NCBI GenBank assembly: GCA_050184115.1
Contig: JBFXAQ010000007.1
Coordinates: 186,001-250,000, forward strand
Reading direction: 5' to 3'
DNA from: JACKNG01 sp050184115
Lineage (GTDB): Bacteria; Pseudomonadota; Gammaproteobacteria; Ga0077536
Length of the DNA stretch: 64,000 nt
This document shows positions 43,191 through 52,108 of the stretch, piece after piece. The first letter of the stretch is position 1. Each line of letters opens with the position of its first letter. The position numbers were made by a program, and so were the translations under genes. The notes below the pieces were generated by a model. It was not told the origin of the DNA. It did not search any database and saw nothing but the letters and a program-made list of their open reading frames with translations.

Positions 43191-45434
43191 GTGGCCGACG
43201 ACGAATTCGACATCGAACAGATCCCGCTCGCCGAGTTCACCGAGCGCGCGTACCTCGACTACTCGATGTACGTCATTCTCGACCGCGCCCTGCCGGCCCT
43301 GGGTGACGGCCTCAAGCCGGTGCAGCGCCGCATCGTCTACGCGATGTCAGAGCTCGGTCTCGACGCCGCGGCCAAGTACAAGAAGTCGGCGCGCACCGTC
43401 GGCGACGTCATCGGCAAGTTCCATCCGCACGGCGATTCGGCCTGCTACGAGGCCATGGTTCTGATGGCGCAACCGTTCAGCTACCGCTACCCGCTGATCG
43501 ACGGGCAGGGCAACTGGGGTTCGAGCGACGATCCGAAGTCCTTTGCCGCCATGCGCTACACCGAGGCGAAGTTGACGCCCTATGCGGAAGTCCTTTTGTC
43601 CGAACTCGGCCAGGGCACGGTCGACTGGGTGCCCAATTTCGACGGCACGCTGGACGAACCGGCCATGCTGCCCGCACGCCTGCCCAACGTGCTGCTGAAC
43701 GGCACCACCGGCATCGCGGTCGGCATGGCGACCGACATCCCGCCGCACAACCTGCGCGAGGTTGGCCAGGCCTGCATCCATCTGCTCGACAATCCGAAAG
43801 CGACGGTGGAAGAACTGTGCGCGATCGTGCCCGCCCCCGATTTTCCCGGTGGCGGCGAGATCATCACGCCGGCCGCCGAGTTACGCACGATGTACGAAAG
43901 CGGCAACGGCGGGGTGCGCCTGCGCGCGCGTTGGACGCGAGAGGACGGCAACGTCGTCATCACCGCGCTGCCTTACCAGAGTTCGGGCTCGAAGATTCTC
44001 GAGCAGATCGCCGCGCAGATGCAGGCCAAGAAGCTGCCCATGATCGAGGACCTGCGCGACGAGTCCGACCACGAAACCCCGGTACGCCTGGTCCTCGTGC
44101 CACGCTCCAACCGGGTCGAACTCGAGCCGGTCATGCAGCATCTCTTCGCCACCACCGACCTCGAACGCAATTACCGGGTCAATCTCAACGTCATCGGCAC
44201 CGACGGCCTGCCGGCGGTCAAGAACCTTCGGACCCTGCTGACCGAGTGGCTCGATTTCCGCACCGAGACGGTGCGCCGGCGCCTGCAGTTCCGCCTCGAG
44301 AAGGTGCTGGCGCGGCTGCACATCCTCGAGGGCTACCTCGTCGCCTTCCTCAACATCGACGAGGTCATCCACATCATCCGCACCGAGGACAAGCCGAAGC
44401 CCGTGCTGATGGAGCGGTTCGGCATCACCGACGTTCAGGCCGACGCCATCCTCGACCTCCGCCTGCGCCACCTCGCGCGACTGGAGGAGATGCGCATCCG
44501 CGGCGAGCAGGACGAACTGGACAAGGAACGCGCGAAGCTCGAACAAACGCTCGGTTCGAACCGGCGCCTGCGCAGCCTCGTGCGCGACGAGATCCGCAAC
44601 GACATCGTCACCTTCGGCGACGACCGCCGCTGTCCGCTGGTCGAGCGTGAGCAGGCCCAGGCGCTGTCCGAGACCGAGCTGGTGCCGGCCGAGCCGGTCA
44701 CGGTGGTGCTGTCGTCGAAGGGCTGGGTGCGTGCCGCCAAGGGGGGGCACGAACTCGAGCCGCGCGAGCTCAGTTTCAGAAGCGGTGACGACTTTCAGGC
44801 CGCCGCGCGCGGGCGTTCCAACCAGAACGCACTGTTCTTCGATTCGACCGGACGAGCCTATACCGTTCCCGCCCACTCGCTGCCGTCGGCACGCGGACTC
44901 GGCGAACCGCTGTCCGGGCGCCTGTCGCCGCCTGACGGCGCAACCTTCGCCGGCGTGGTCATGCAGGGGGCCGCCGAACATGTCGTCCTCGCCTGCGACC
45001 ACGGCTACGGCTTCCTCGTCGAAATGAGCCAGCTCGTGACCAAGAACCGCGCCGGCAAGCAGGTACTGAACGTGCCGCCGGGGGCGCGCATCCTGCCGCC
45101 GTTGATGGTCGGCAATCCCGACGAGGATTGGATCGCCTGTGCGTCGAGCGGTGGGCACCTGCTCATCTTCCCGGCAGCCGAGCTACCGGTACTTCCGCGT
45201 GGCAAGGGCCAGAAGATGCTGCAGATCCCGGCGGGCAAGCTGAAATCGCGCGAGGAGGTCATGCAGGCGTTCACGGTGCTGCGTCACGACGACGACCTGC
45301 GCATCTACTCAGGCAATCGCCATCTCACGCTCAAGGAGGCCGACCAGGAACACTACGTCGGTGAGCGGGCGCGGCGTGGCCTCAAGCTGCCGCGCGGTTT
45401 TCAGCGCGTCGAGCGGCTGGAACCGGCGCGTTGA
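43191..45434 (+). CDS. parC: DNA topoisomerase IV subunit A
   Basis: A 747-residue type IIA topoisomerase subunit. The catalytic tyrosine is Y123 in AAMRYTEAKL. The N-terminus (AYLDYSMYVILDRALPALGD) and the loop HPHGDSACYEAM are intact, with Ser83 and Glu87 at the positions that match E. coli ParC Ser80 and Glu84, so the quinolone-determining residues are of the sensitive type. The C-terminal beta-pinwheel (about 490-740) lacks the GyrA box, as expected for ParC. GTG 43191 starts 13 bases after parE, so parE-parC is an operon. Confidence 0.96.
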   Translation: MADDEFDIEQIPLAEFTERAYLDYSMYVILDRALPALGDGLKPVQRRIVYAMSELGLDAAAKYKKSARTVGDVIGKFHPHGDSACYEAMVLMAQPFSYRYPLIDGQGNWGSSDDPKSFAAMRYTEAKLTPYAEVLLSELGQGTVDWVPNFDGTLDEPAMLPARLPNVLLNGTTGIAVGMATDIPPHNLREVGQACIHLLDNPKATVEELCAIVPAPDFPGGGEIITPAAELRTMYESGNGGVRLRARWTREDGNVVITALPYQSSGSKILEQIAAQMQAKKLPMIEDLRDESDHETPVRLVLVPRSNRVELEPVMQHLFATTDLERNYRVNLNVIGTDGLPAVKNLRTLLTEWLDFRTETVRRRLQFRLEKVLARLHILEGYLVAFLNIDEVIHIIRTEDKPKPVLMERFGITDVQADAILDLRLRHLARLEEMRIRGEQDELDKERAKLEQTLGSNRRLRSLVRDEIRNDIVTFGDDRRCPLVEREQAQALSETELVPAEPVTVVLSSKGWVRAAKGGHELEPRELSFRSGDDFQAAARGRSNQNALFFDSTGRAYTVPAHSLPSARGLGEPLSGRLSPPDGATFAGVVMQGAAEHVVLACDHGYGFLVEMSQLVTKNRAGKQVLNVPPGARILPPLMVGNPDEDWIACASSGGHLLIFPAAELPVLPRGKGQKMLQIPAGKLKSREEVMQAFTVLRHDDDLRIYSGNRHLTLKEADQEHYVGERARRGLKLPRGFQRVERLEPAR

Positions 45435-45533
45435 GGAAGGGCTGCCGCCGCGGACGCGCGAGCTGCCCTGATGCAGCGTGACGCGATGCGGTATGGGCGG
45501 CTTCGGATGCCGTGGAACGACGCAAGAAAGGAC

Positions 45534-45559
45534 GGGCCGGTGCCTTGGGGCACCGGCCC
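45534..45559. terminator. GC-rich hairpin after parC
   Basis: GGGCCGGTGCC, loop TTGG, GGCACCGGCCC form an 11-base-pair stem about 100 bases after the parC stop. No T-run follows on the plus strand. It lies between the convergent parC and hydrolase genes and is the only strong structure in the 223-base gap. Confidence 0.5.
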
Positions 45560-45657
45560 GCGATCAAGGAACGGACCAGGGAGGGTAGGACAGTACCGTT
45601 CAGGATGAGTTAACGGCACTCGCCGGCATAGCTTTAGCGGCAATCACGCAGCCACCG

Positions 45658-46557
45658 TCAGTCGCCTTTCTGCGACGAGCCGCCGCCGCCGGCGACAGCC
45701 CGCGCCAGCAGCTCCGGCCATTGCTCCCGCCAGCAGCAGCGATGATTGAAACCGCCGACTACGTCGATCGTCGCCGCTGCCTGCCGTCGTGCGACCGGGA
45801 TCATCGAAGCCGCGCGCACATTACCGTCCTCGGCGCCGAAGTAGTGGTACTGGCGGATGGACGCCGGCAGGGACGGCTGTCGCGCGGGATCGAGTGATCC
45901 GGCCGGGGGGCCCTGGCCGTGGTCCGCGGCCCACGCCGCGACATCGAGGTTTGCGGCCACGGTGATCACGCGCTCGATGCGGCTCAGGCGAGGGGCCAGC
46001 AGCATTGCCAGTGCGCCACCACCGCTGTAGCCGATCAGGGTCAGGGGCGACGACGGGGCCGCGGCGATTTCGCGCTCGATGGCATGGCGCAAGCGCTCAA
46101 CCACGTCCTCGCCGTAGCGCCGGTCGGTCCAGGTCATGGCGTCACAGTCGGGACGTTCGCGGTAATAGCAGGGTCGCCCGACGAGTATCGCCGGGGCCGG
46201 ATCGCGCTGCATGAGGTCGAGCACCAGTGGATTGCGGGCCGTCGGATCCACGGCCGGCCGTCCGCCGGCGCGCCACGGGCTGCCATCGCCGTCGAGGTAG
46301 ACGTGCAGTGGTACCCCCGCGCGCGCGGTGCCCTTGCGGATGATGACCAGGGCGCCGGGATCGTCGGCCGCCGGCAGGGCGATCGTGAAGTCACGTGCGC
46401 TTGCCGCGTCGAGGAAGCGGGCGGCCGGCGAGGCGCAACCGCCAAGGATCAGGCCGGCCACGACGCCGCAAGTCGTGATGCGCCAGTCGCACGGTCGATG
46501 CCGCGTGATCAATTTACGCAAAAGGAACAGGACGGCGGAAAGCGGGCACATGCGCAC
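45658..46557 (-). CDS. Alpha/beta-hydrolase-fold lipoprotein
   Basis: A roughly 299-residue protein with a long N-terminal leader ending in GLILGGC, a lipobox that puts the lipid on about C41. The hydrolase part has the nucleophile elbow LIGYSGGGALAM (serine near residue 172) and a late histidine in GGFNHRCCW. An AMTWTDRRYGED block follows a conserved PCYYRE region. Specificity is unknown. The first codon is GTG at 46557; ATG 46551 or a later start are possible because the signal peptide needs only about 25 residues. Confidence 0.8.
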   Translation of the reverse strand: MRMCPLSAVLFLLRKLITRHRPCDWRITTCGVVAGLILGGCASPAARFLDAASARDFTIALPAADDPGALVIIRKGTARAGVPLHVYLDGDGSPWRAGGRPAVDPTARNPLVLDLMQRDPAPAILVGRPCYYRERPDCDAMTWTDRRYGEDVVERLRHAIEREIAAAPSSPLTLIGYSGGGALAMLLAPRLSRIERVITVAANLDVAAWAADHGQGPPAGSLDPARQPSLPASIRQYHYFGAEDGNVRAASMIPVARRQAAATIDVVGGFNHRCCWREQWPELLARAVAGGGGSSQKGD

Positions 46558-46669
46558 ACCATTCTACGCGCCGATGCCCGCGCGGCTTCGGCTCGCGATG
46601 GCATTCGGCATCCCGCCTGGACGGCGCTACCGTAACGGCTGGCGGTGCCGCGCGGTCGTTTGCCGTCGA

Positions 46670-48256
46670 TCAGGCGCTGGCCGGTCCTGGTCGGTCCGGC
46701 GCTGGCCTGTCGGCGCCGCCCGTCGCGCGCGGTGTTTCGGGCGTCGTCGCGATCTCACCGAGCACCTCCGGCAGCTCGATGCCGGCTTGGCGGGCGAGGT
46801 CGTGCATGGGTGGGAGGGCGCCGATCAAGCCCTTGAGAAACCCCGCCGTGCTGCTGCCCTGACCGGCCTGGCCTGAGTCCCAGACCGTGATCTTGTCGAT
46901 CTTGAGGTTCTGAATGGCCTTGACCTGCTCGCTGACCAGGGCAGGTAGTTGTTCGATGAGCAGCAGCGTCGGCACGAGATCCTTGCGATCCCCACACACC
47001 TGCACCAGTCGTTCGTAGCCCGAGGCCTTGGCTTCGAGCACCTTGCGGATGCCGTCCGCCTCGGCCTGGTACTTGGCGAGAACCGCGTCGGCTTCGCCGG
47101 CGGCGATGCGGCGCAGGCGCTCGGCCTCGGCATCGGCTTCGATTTCGATCTTCTGGCGCTCGACCGTCTGCTGGGCGATCTGCTGCTTCTCCAGGCGCGC
47201 GACCTCTTCTTCTTTCTGCGCACGCAGGACGTCGCGCGCCGATTCTGCCAGGGCGACCTCGCCGCGGCGCTTGGCGTCGGCTTCGCGCTGGGCGAGTTCG
47301 GCGTTGTAGGCCGCGATCTTGGCGCGCGCCTCGTTCTCGCCCTTGACGGCGGCGGCCTCGAACTCCGAATTCTCGACACGCTGGTGGGCGAGCGCCTTGG
47401 TGCGGCCGACCTCGGTCAGCGCGGCCTGCTCGGCGACCGCGACCTCCTGCATGCGCCGCGACTCGGCCTCGCTGGACGCGCCCTCGGCCTCCAGCTTCGC
47501 CACCTGCATGCGCTGGTCGCGCTCGGCCTGCTTCATCCCGGTGGTCGACTGCGCTTGCTGTTCGGCCACTTCGACGTCCATCTCGCGCTTGGCCGTGGCC
47601 GAGCCGATGGCACCTTCGCGGTCGGCGTTGGCAACCTCGACCTTGGCGTTGTTGACGGCTTCGGATGCCGCGCGCTGGCCGAGTGCCTCGATGTAGCCCG
47701 ACTCGTCGGTGATGTCGCGGATGTTCACGTTGATCATCTCGAGCCCGATCTTGTTGAGCTCGAAGTTGACGTTCTTGTTGACGAGGTCGAGGAATTTCTC
47801 GCGGTCCTGGTTGATCTCCTCGATCGAAAGCGTGGCGATGACCAGGCGCATCTGGCCGAGAATGATGTCCCGAGCCTGGTTCGACACCTGCTGTTCGTCG
47901 AGGCCGAGCAGGCGTTCGGCCGCGTTGTTCATGATCTCCGGCACGGTCGAGATGCCGACGGTGAAGGTCGACGGCACGTTGACGCGGATGTTTTTCTTCG
48001 ACAAGGCCTTGGTCAGCTCGATGTCGATGGCAATGGGCTCCAGCGACATGTAGGCAAAACTCTGCAGGAGCGGGATGACGAAGGTGCCACCGCCGTGGAT
48101 GCATCGGGCGGCGCGTTCGCCGGCGATCTTGCCGTAGACCACCAGCACGCGGTTCGACGGGCAACGTTTGAACTGCAGGACCAGGATGGCGAGGAAGAAA
48201 CTCAGGATGAGGATGATCGAGACGACCAGCATCAAGGGGCCCGGGGATGCGTCCAT
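46670..48256 (-). CDS. Flotillin family membrane scaffold protein (YqiK-like)
   Basis: A 528-residue protein: one N-terminal membrane helix (LMLVVSIILILSFFLAILVL), an SPFH/PHB domain (about 30-205, with IELTKALSKKNIRVNVPSTF) and a long coiled-coil flotillin domain rich in A, E, K and R (about 205-440), then a proline-rich tail. Flotillins assemble oligomers in membrane microdomains. It is immediately downstream of an NfeD-like gene, the standard genomic pair. Confidence 0.94.
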   Translation of the reverse strand: MDASPGPLMLVVSIILILSFFLAILVLQFKRCPSNRVLVVYGKIAGERAARCIHGGGTFVIPLLQSFAYMSLEPIAIDIELTKALSKKNIRVNVPSTFTVGISTVPEIMNNAAERLLGLDEQQVSNQARDIILGQMRLVIATLSIEEINQDREKFLDLVNKNVNFELNKIGLEMINVNIRDITDESGYIEALGQRAASEAVNNAKVEVANADREGAIGSATAKREMDVEVAEQQAQSTTGMKQAERDQRMQVAKLEAEGASSEAESRRMQEVAVAEQAALTEVGRTKALAHQRVENSEFEAAAVKGENEARAKIAAYNAELAQREADAKRRGEVALAESARDVLRAQKEEEVARLEKQQIAQQTVERQKIEIEADAEAERLRRIAAGEADAVLAKYQAEADGIRKVLEAKASGYERLVQVCGDRKDLVPTLLLIEQLPALVSEQVKAIQNLKIDKITVWDSGQAGQGSSTAGFLKGLIGALPPMHDLARQAGIELPEVLGEIATTPETPRATGGADRPAPDRPGPASA

Positions 48257-48306
48257 GGCTTGCTCCTGTTGGCGTGAAAAAACGAGCGCGCGACCGCCGG
48301 CCGGGC

Positions 48307-48900
48307 TCAGGAATCGAGCGGTGCCACCACGAGGGTGCCGTCGTCGCGGACGGCCTCGACGCGCACGCTGGTGAACTGCGGCAGGCGTCCGCCGCTGCTC
48401 ACCGCGTCGAGCACCTTGCGCCGCCCCGAGACGTCGACCTCCACCTGGCCGCGGCCGTCACCCTTTTTCGGTACGGTCAGATAGACGCGCGCGGTGCGGC
48501 CGACGGCCGTCTGCAGGTCGTACTCGATGGTGCGGCCGAGGCGGCGGGCGAACATCATCAAGCCCGAGGCGAGCGACATGGTGACGAGGCCGAAACCGGC
48601 GGCGGAGGCCGCTGAAGCGAGGCTCGACAGCTCCCAGTCGATGCGACAGGTCAGGCCCATCCAGCCGGCTCCCATGAAGAAGGCAAGGATGGAGAGCAGC
48701 GAGAAGAATCCAAACGTGCTGTCGCTGGCGGCGTCGTGCAGGCCGGGATCGAAGTCGGCGTCGCCGCCGAAGAAGAGGGCGAAAACCAGGCGCAGCACGA
48801 AGAACGTGGTGCCGACCAGGGCCATGACCAGGTAGGCGACGACGTCGGTGCCGTAGGCCAACGCGGCGTGCCAGTCGAACAGCAGGTCGAGCAAGTCCAT
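48307..48900 (-). CDS. NfeD/YqiJ-like membrane protein with OB-fold tail
   Basis: A 197-residue protein with several N-terminal helices (VVAYLVMALVGTTFFVLRLV, then FFSLLSILAFFMGAGWMGL and AAGFGLVTMSLASGLMMF) and a C-terminal soluble OB-like beta domain (about 130-197, QTAVGRTARVYLTVPKKG). It matches the YqiJ branch that partners YqiK flotillin. The ATG at 48900 touches its GAGGGGAG ribosome site with no spacer; the TTG at 48894, two codons later, has ideal spacing and may be the real start. Confidence 0.88.
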   Translation of the reverse strand: MDLLDLLFDWHAALAYGTDVVAYLVMALVGTTFFVLRLVFALFFGGDADFDPGLHDAASDSTFGFFSLLSILAFFMGAGWMGLTCRIDWELSSLASAASAAGFGLVTMSLASGLMMFARRLGRTIEYDLQTAVGRTARVYLTVPKKGDGRGQVEVDVSGRRKVLDAVSSGGRLPQFTSVRVEAVRDDGTLVVAPLDS

Positions 48901-48960
48901 CTCCCCTCACGGACCGGGCGCGGCGGCCCTTCGCGAACTTAAGTCAGCGTTCCGGGGGCG

Positions 48961-49995
48961 TCAAGGAAGGATGTCGAGCGGCAGTTTTGATGTGGCCCCG
49001 GCGAACTCGCGCACGAAACGCGGTACCAGGTAGCCCGGCAGACGTGCGCGCAAGGCGGCTTCGAGCTCGCGCGCACGGGCCTCGTCGACCTCGAAATGAG
49101 CGGCGCCCGCGACGCGGTCGAGGAGGTGGACGTAATAGGGCAGCACACCGCAGTCGAACAGGCGTTCGCCGAGCGCGGCAAGGCTGTCGGTATCGTCGTT
49201 GACACCACGTAGCAGCACCGCCTGGTTGAGCAGCGTCACGCCGGCCGCGCGGGCGCGGCCCAGCGCGGACCGCACGTCGTCGTCGAGCTCGCGCGCGTGG
49301 TTGGCGTGCAGGACGAGGACCGGTTGATGGGGCAGCCCACCGAGCATCTCCAGCAACTCATCGGTCAGTCGCGACGGCAACACCACCGGCAGGCGCGAAT
49401 GGATGCGCAGTCGGCGCACGTGGGGGATGGCGGTGAGGCGGGTGCACAGGACCGCCAGGGCGGCGTCATCGAGCACCAGCGGATCGCCGCCGCTCAGTAT
49501 GACCTCCGTGATCGTCGCATCGGCCGCGATCGCCGCCAGCCCTGCATCGAGCGCTGTCGGGCCGACGTGGCCGGCATAGGGGTAGGCGCGGCGGAAACAG
49601 TAGCGACAATGAATGGCGCAGGCGCCGGTCAGCAGGAGCAGGGCGCGGCCGGCGTATTTCTGCAACAGGCTGCCGCGTTCCTCGAGCCCGGACTCGCCCA
49701 CGGGATCGCGCCCGAAACCATCGACGATGGCCCGTTCGAAGCGGTGCGGCAGCACCTGCAGCAGCAGCGGATCGGTCGGATCACCCGCCCGCATGCGGGC
49801 GGCGTACTCGCGCGTGACGCGGAAGGCGAAGTCGCCGGCCGCGGTCGGCTCGAAACCGACCGCGGCGGGATCGAGCCCGAGCGCGCCGAGCAGGGCGAGC
49901 GGGTCGCGCCAGGCGGCCGCCAGCGATCGCCGCCAGGGCGTCTCGTTCTCCTCGTCGCGCGGGCTTCGCGCTATGATGTGCGCCGCTTTTTCCAC
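48961..49995 (-). CDS. epmB: EF-P lysine beta-aminomutase EpmB
   Basis: A 344-residue radical SAM enzyme of the lysine 2,3-aminomutase family. The cluster cysteines are C126, C130 and C133 in GACAIHCRYCFRR. ILSGGDPLVLDD near 165 and NHARELDDD near 235 are family blocks. It is the short EpmB form, which turns lysine into (R)-beta-lysine for attachment to EF-P. It is transcribed away from efp, whose promoter appears to lie in its first codons. The start is GTG. Confidence 0.94.
   Translation of the reverse strand: MEKAAHIIARSPRDEENETPWRRSLAAAWRDPLALLGALGLDPAAVGFEPTAAGDFAFRVTREYAARMRAGDPTDPLLLQVLPHRFERAIVDGFGRDPVGESGLEERGSLLQKYAGRALLLLTGACAIHCRYCFRRAYPYAGHVGPTALDAGLAAIAADATITEVILSGGDPLVLDDAALAVLCTRLTAIPHVRRLRIHSRLPVVLPSRLTDELLEMLGGLPHQPVLVLHANHARELDDDVRSALGRARAAGVTLLNQAVLLRGVNDDTDSLAALGERLFDCGVLPYYVHLLDRVAGAAHFEVDEARARELEAALRARLPGYLVPRFVREFAGATSKLPLDILP
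49972..49977 (+). promoter_or_regulatory. Candidate -10 of efp, inside the 5' end of epmB
   Basis: TATGAT in GCGCTATGATGTGCG lies 39 bases before the efp ATG and overlaps epmB codons 7-8 on the other strand. Expression of the two divergent genes may therefore interfere. Confidence 0.35.
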
Positions 49996-50015
49996 CGGTA
50001 TACCGATTCCTTTTT

Positions 50016-50588
50016 ATGGCGACCTACAGCACCAACCAGTTCAAGCCCGGGCTCAAGCTGCTCTTCGACGGCGATCCCTACACCATCGTCGAAAACGAGT
50101 TCGTCAAACCGGGCAAGGGGCAGGCGTTCAATCGTATCAAGATCCGCAATCTCAAGACCGGGCGGGTCATCGAGAAGACGCTCAAGTCGGGCGACACCGC
50201 CGAGGGCGCCGACGTGGTCGACGTCGAAATGCAGTTCCTCTACTCCGATGGCAACGAGTGGACCTTCATGAATCCGACCACCTTCGATCAGATCGCGGCC
50301 AACGAGGCCACCGTCGGCGACGCCGCGAAGTGGCTGAAGGGCCAGGAGATGTGCGACGTGACCTTGTGGAACGACGCCCCGATCGCGGTGTCCGCGCCGA
50401 ATTTCGTCGTCCTGCGCATCACCGAGACCGACCCCGGCGTGCGCGGCGACACCGCCTCGGGTGGTACCAAGCCGGCCATCATGGAGACCGGCGCGGTGGT
50501 CAAGGTGCCGCTGTTCATCGAGCAGGGCGACCTGCTCAAGATCGACACCCGGACCGGCGAGTACGTCTCGCGCGCCAAGGAGGAGTGA
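50016..50588 (+). CDS. efp: Elongation factor P
   Basis: A 190-residue three-domain protein with EFP signature VTLWNDAPIAVSAPNFVVL (about 113-135) and FIEQGDLLKIDTRTGEYVSR near the C-terminus. The modified lysine is K34 in VKPGKGQAF, which fits the beta-lysylation class served by the flanking epmA and epmB. EF-P rescues ribosomes stalled at polyproline. Confidence 0.97.
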   Translation: MATYSTNQFKPGLKLLFDGDPYTIVENEFVKPGKGQAFNRIKIRNLKTGRVIEKTLKSGDTAEGADVVDVEMQFLYSDGNEWTFMNPTTFDQIAANEATVGDAAKWLKGQEMCDVTLWNDAPIAVSAPNFVVLRITETDPGVRGDTASGGTKPAIMETGAVVKVPLFIEQGDLLKIDTRTGEYVSRAKEE

Positions 50589-50607
50589 CCAGCCGCGGCG
50601 CGCGACC

Positions 50608-51549
50608 GTGACATTGCGTACGCGCCTGGCGACGGCGGCAGCTGCCGCGCGCGCGGTCCGCGACTACTTCGCTGCCGCGGGCGTCGTCGAGGTGGCGACG
50701 CCGGCCTTGGTGGCCTGGCCTACGGCCGAACCCACCCTGACCAACCTCACCCTCGGGCGCCGCGACGGGCGGCGCTTCCTGCGCACCTCGCCCGAGGCGG
50801 CGCTGAAGCGCCTGCTCGCCGCCGGCAGCGGCGACCTCTACGAGTTCGGCCCGGCGTGGCGGGCCGACGAGAACGGCCGCCTGCATCGCGAGGAGTTCAC
50901 CCTGGTCGAATGGTACCGGCTGGGCTTCGACCACCACCGCCTGATGGACGACGTCGCCGGCCTGCTCGCGACCTGTGGCTTCGGCCGGCCTATCGACCGC
51001 GTGCGCTACGCCGCGGTCTTCACCGAAACCTTTGGTGTCGATCCCCATCGTGCCAGCGACACCGAACTGGTCCGGCTGGCCGACGAGGCCGGTGTGACGC
51101 TGCCGCCGGTCGCCGACCGGGCCCTGCTCTTCGACGCCCTGTTCGCGGCCCGGCTCGAGGCGGTCCTGGCACGGCGTGGGGCCATCTTCCTGTACGACTT
51201 TCCGCTCGAACTGCGTGCCTATGCCCGCCTGTCGACCGGCGAGCCCGCGGTCGCCGCGCGCTTCGAACTCGTTGTCGACGGTGTCGAACTGGCCAACGGC
51301 TACCACGAGATCACGTCGCCTGACGAACAGGCCGCCTGCTTCGCCGCCGAGAACGCGCTGCGCCGGCAACGGGGCCTGCCAACGGTCATGCCCGACGCCG
51401 ACTGGTTGGCGGCACTGGATGCGGGGCTGCCGGCATGTGCCGGGGTTGCCCTCGGCTTCGAGCGGCTGGTGATGGTCCTGGCCGCCGGCCGTGACCTGGG
51501 CACGGTCGCGTGGCGCGATCCGGCGGCCCCTGCACCCTCACGAAGCTGA
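50608..51549 (+). CDS. epmA: EF-P--(R)-beta-lysine ligase EpmA
   Basis: A 313-residue class II lysyl-tRNA-synthetase-like enzyme without an anticodon-binding domain. Motif 2 is YEFGPAWRADENGRLHREEF near residue 75 and motif 3 is GVALGFERLVMVLA near 290; ELANGYHEIT near 230 is the substrate loop. It adenylates (R)-beta-lysine and transfers it to EF-P K34. GTG 50608 starts 19 bases after efp; family length (about 325) agrees. Confidence 0.95.
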   Translation: MTLRTRLATAAAAARAVRDYFAAAGVVEVATPALVAWPTAEPTLTNLTLGRRDGRRFLRTSPEAALKRLLAAGSGDLYEFGPAWRADENGRLHREEFTLVEWYRLGFDHHRLMDDVAGLLATCGFGRPIDRVRYAAVFTETFGVDPHRASDTELVRLADEAGVTLPPVADRALLFDALFAARLEAVLARRGAIFLYDFPLELRAYARLSTGEPAVAARFELVVDGVELANGYHEITSPDEQAACFAAENALRRQRGLPTVMPDADWLAALDAGLPACAGVALGFERLVMVLAAGRDLGTVAWRDPAAPAPSRS

Positions 51550-51628
51550 ATAAACGATGATGCAATAAATCATAGGGTTATCTAAACTACCTCAGATTCC
51601 TTATCAGTTCCGGACGGGTGCCGGGAAC

Positions 51629-52108
51629 ATGGACATCTACCGCGTCGACAAGCTGATGGCCGAAGCACGGCGTCTCGCCGCCGAGTATCGGCGTGCCACC
51701 GGCAAGACGCTGGCCATCAGCGGCGAGATCGCGGTGTCGGATGCCATCAACCTGCTCGGGCTGGAGCCAGCGCCGGCCGATGCCGATGGCTACGATGTCT
51801 TGCGGCCGGCCACGTCATGCAATGAGCCCCGCCGCCTGCAGGTCAAGGCCCGCGTCGTCTTCGATGACAGCCGGCGCCCACACCGGCTCGGACAACTCAA
51901 GGTCGACAAGGAATGGGACGGCGTGCTGCTGGTGCTCATGGACGAGAACTACGAGGCGATGGAGATGTACGAGACCGACCGGGCAGCCGTCGTGGACGCG
52001 CTGGAGGAGGCGACGCCGAACCGCCGCGGCACGCTGTCAGTGGCGCGTTTCCGCAACATCGCCCGCCTGGTCTGGACGCGCGAGGAAGGGCGCGTGTCGC
52101 ACGGATGA
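51629..52108 (+). CDS. Conserved hypothetical protein (DUF6998-like) coupled to a helicase
   Basis: A 159-residue protein starting MDIYRVDKLMAEARRLAAEY. It continues GEIAVSDAINLLGL, RRLQVKARVVFDDSRR and DKEWDGVLLVLMDENYEAME. The E...D...QVK pattern recalls small restriction-endonuclease-like folds, and I think it belongs to DUF6998, but the function is unknown. Its stop overlaps the start of the DinG/YoaA-type helicase (ATGA), so the two may act together in DNA processing. A short A+T-rich promoter region precedes it. Confidence 0.75.
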   Translation: MDIYRVDKLMAEARRLAAEYRRATGKTLAISGEIAVSDAINLLGLEPAPADADGYDVLRPATSCNEPRRLQVKARVVFDDSRRPHRLGQLKVDKEWDGVLLVLMDENYEAMEMYETDRAAVVDALEEATPNRRGTLSVARFRNIARLVWTREEGRVSHG

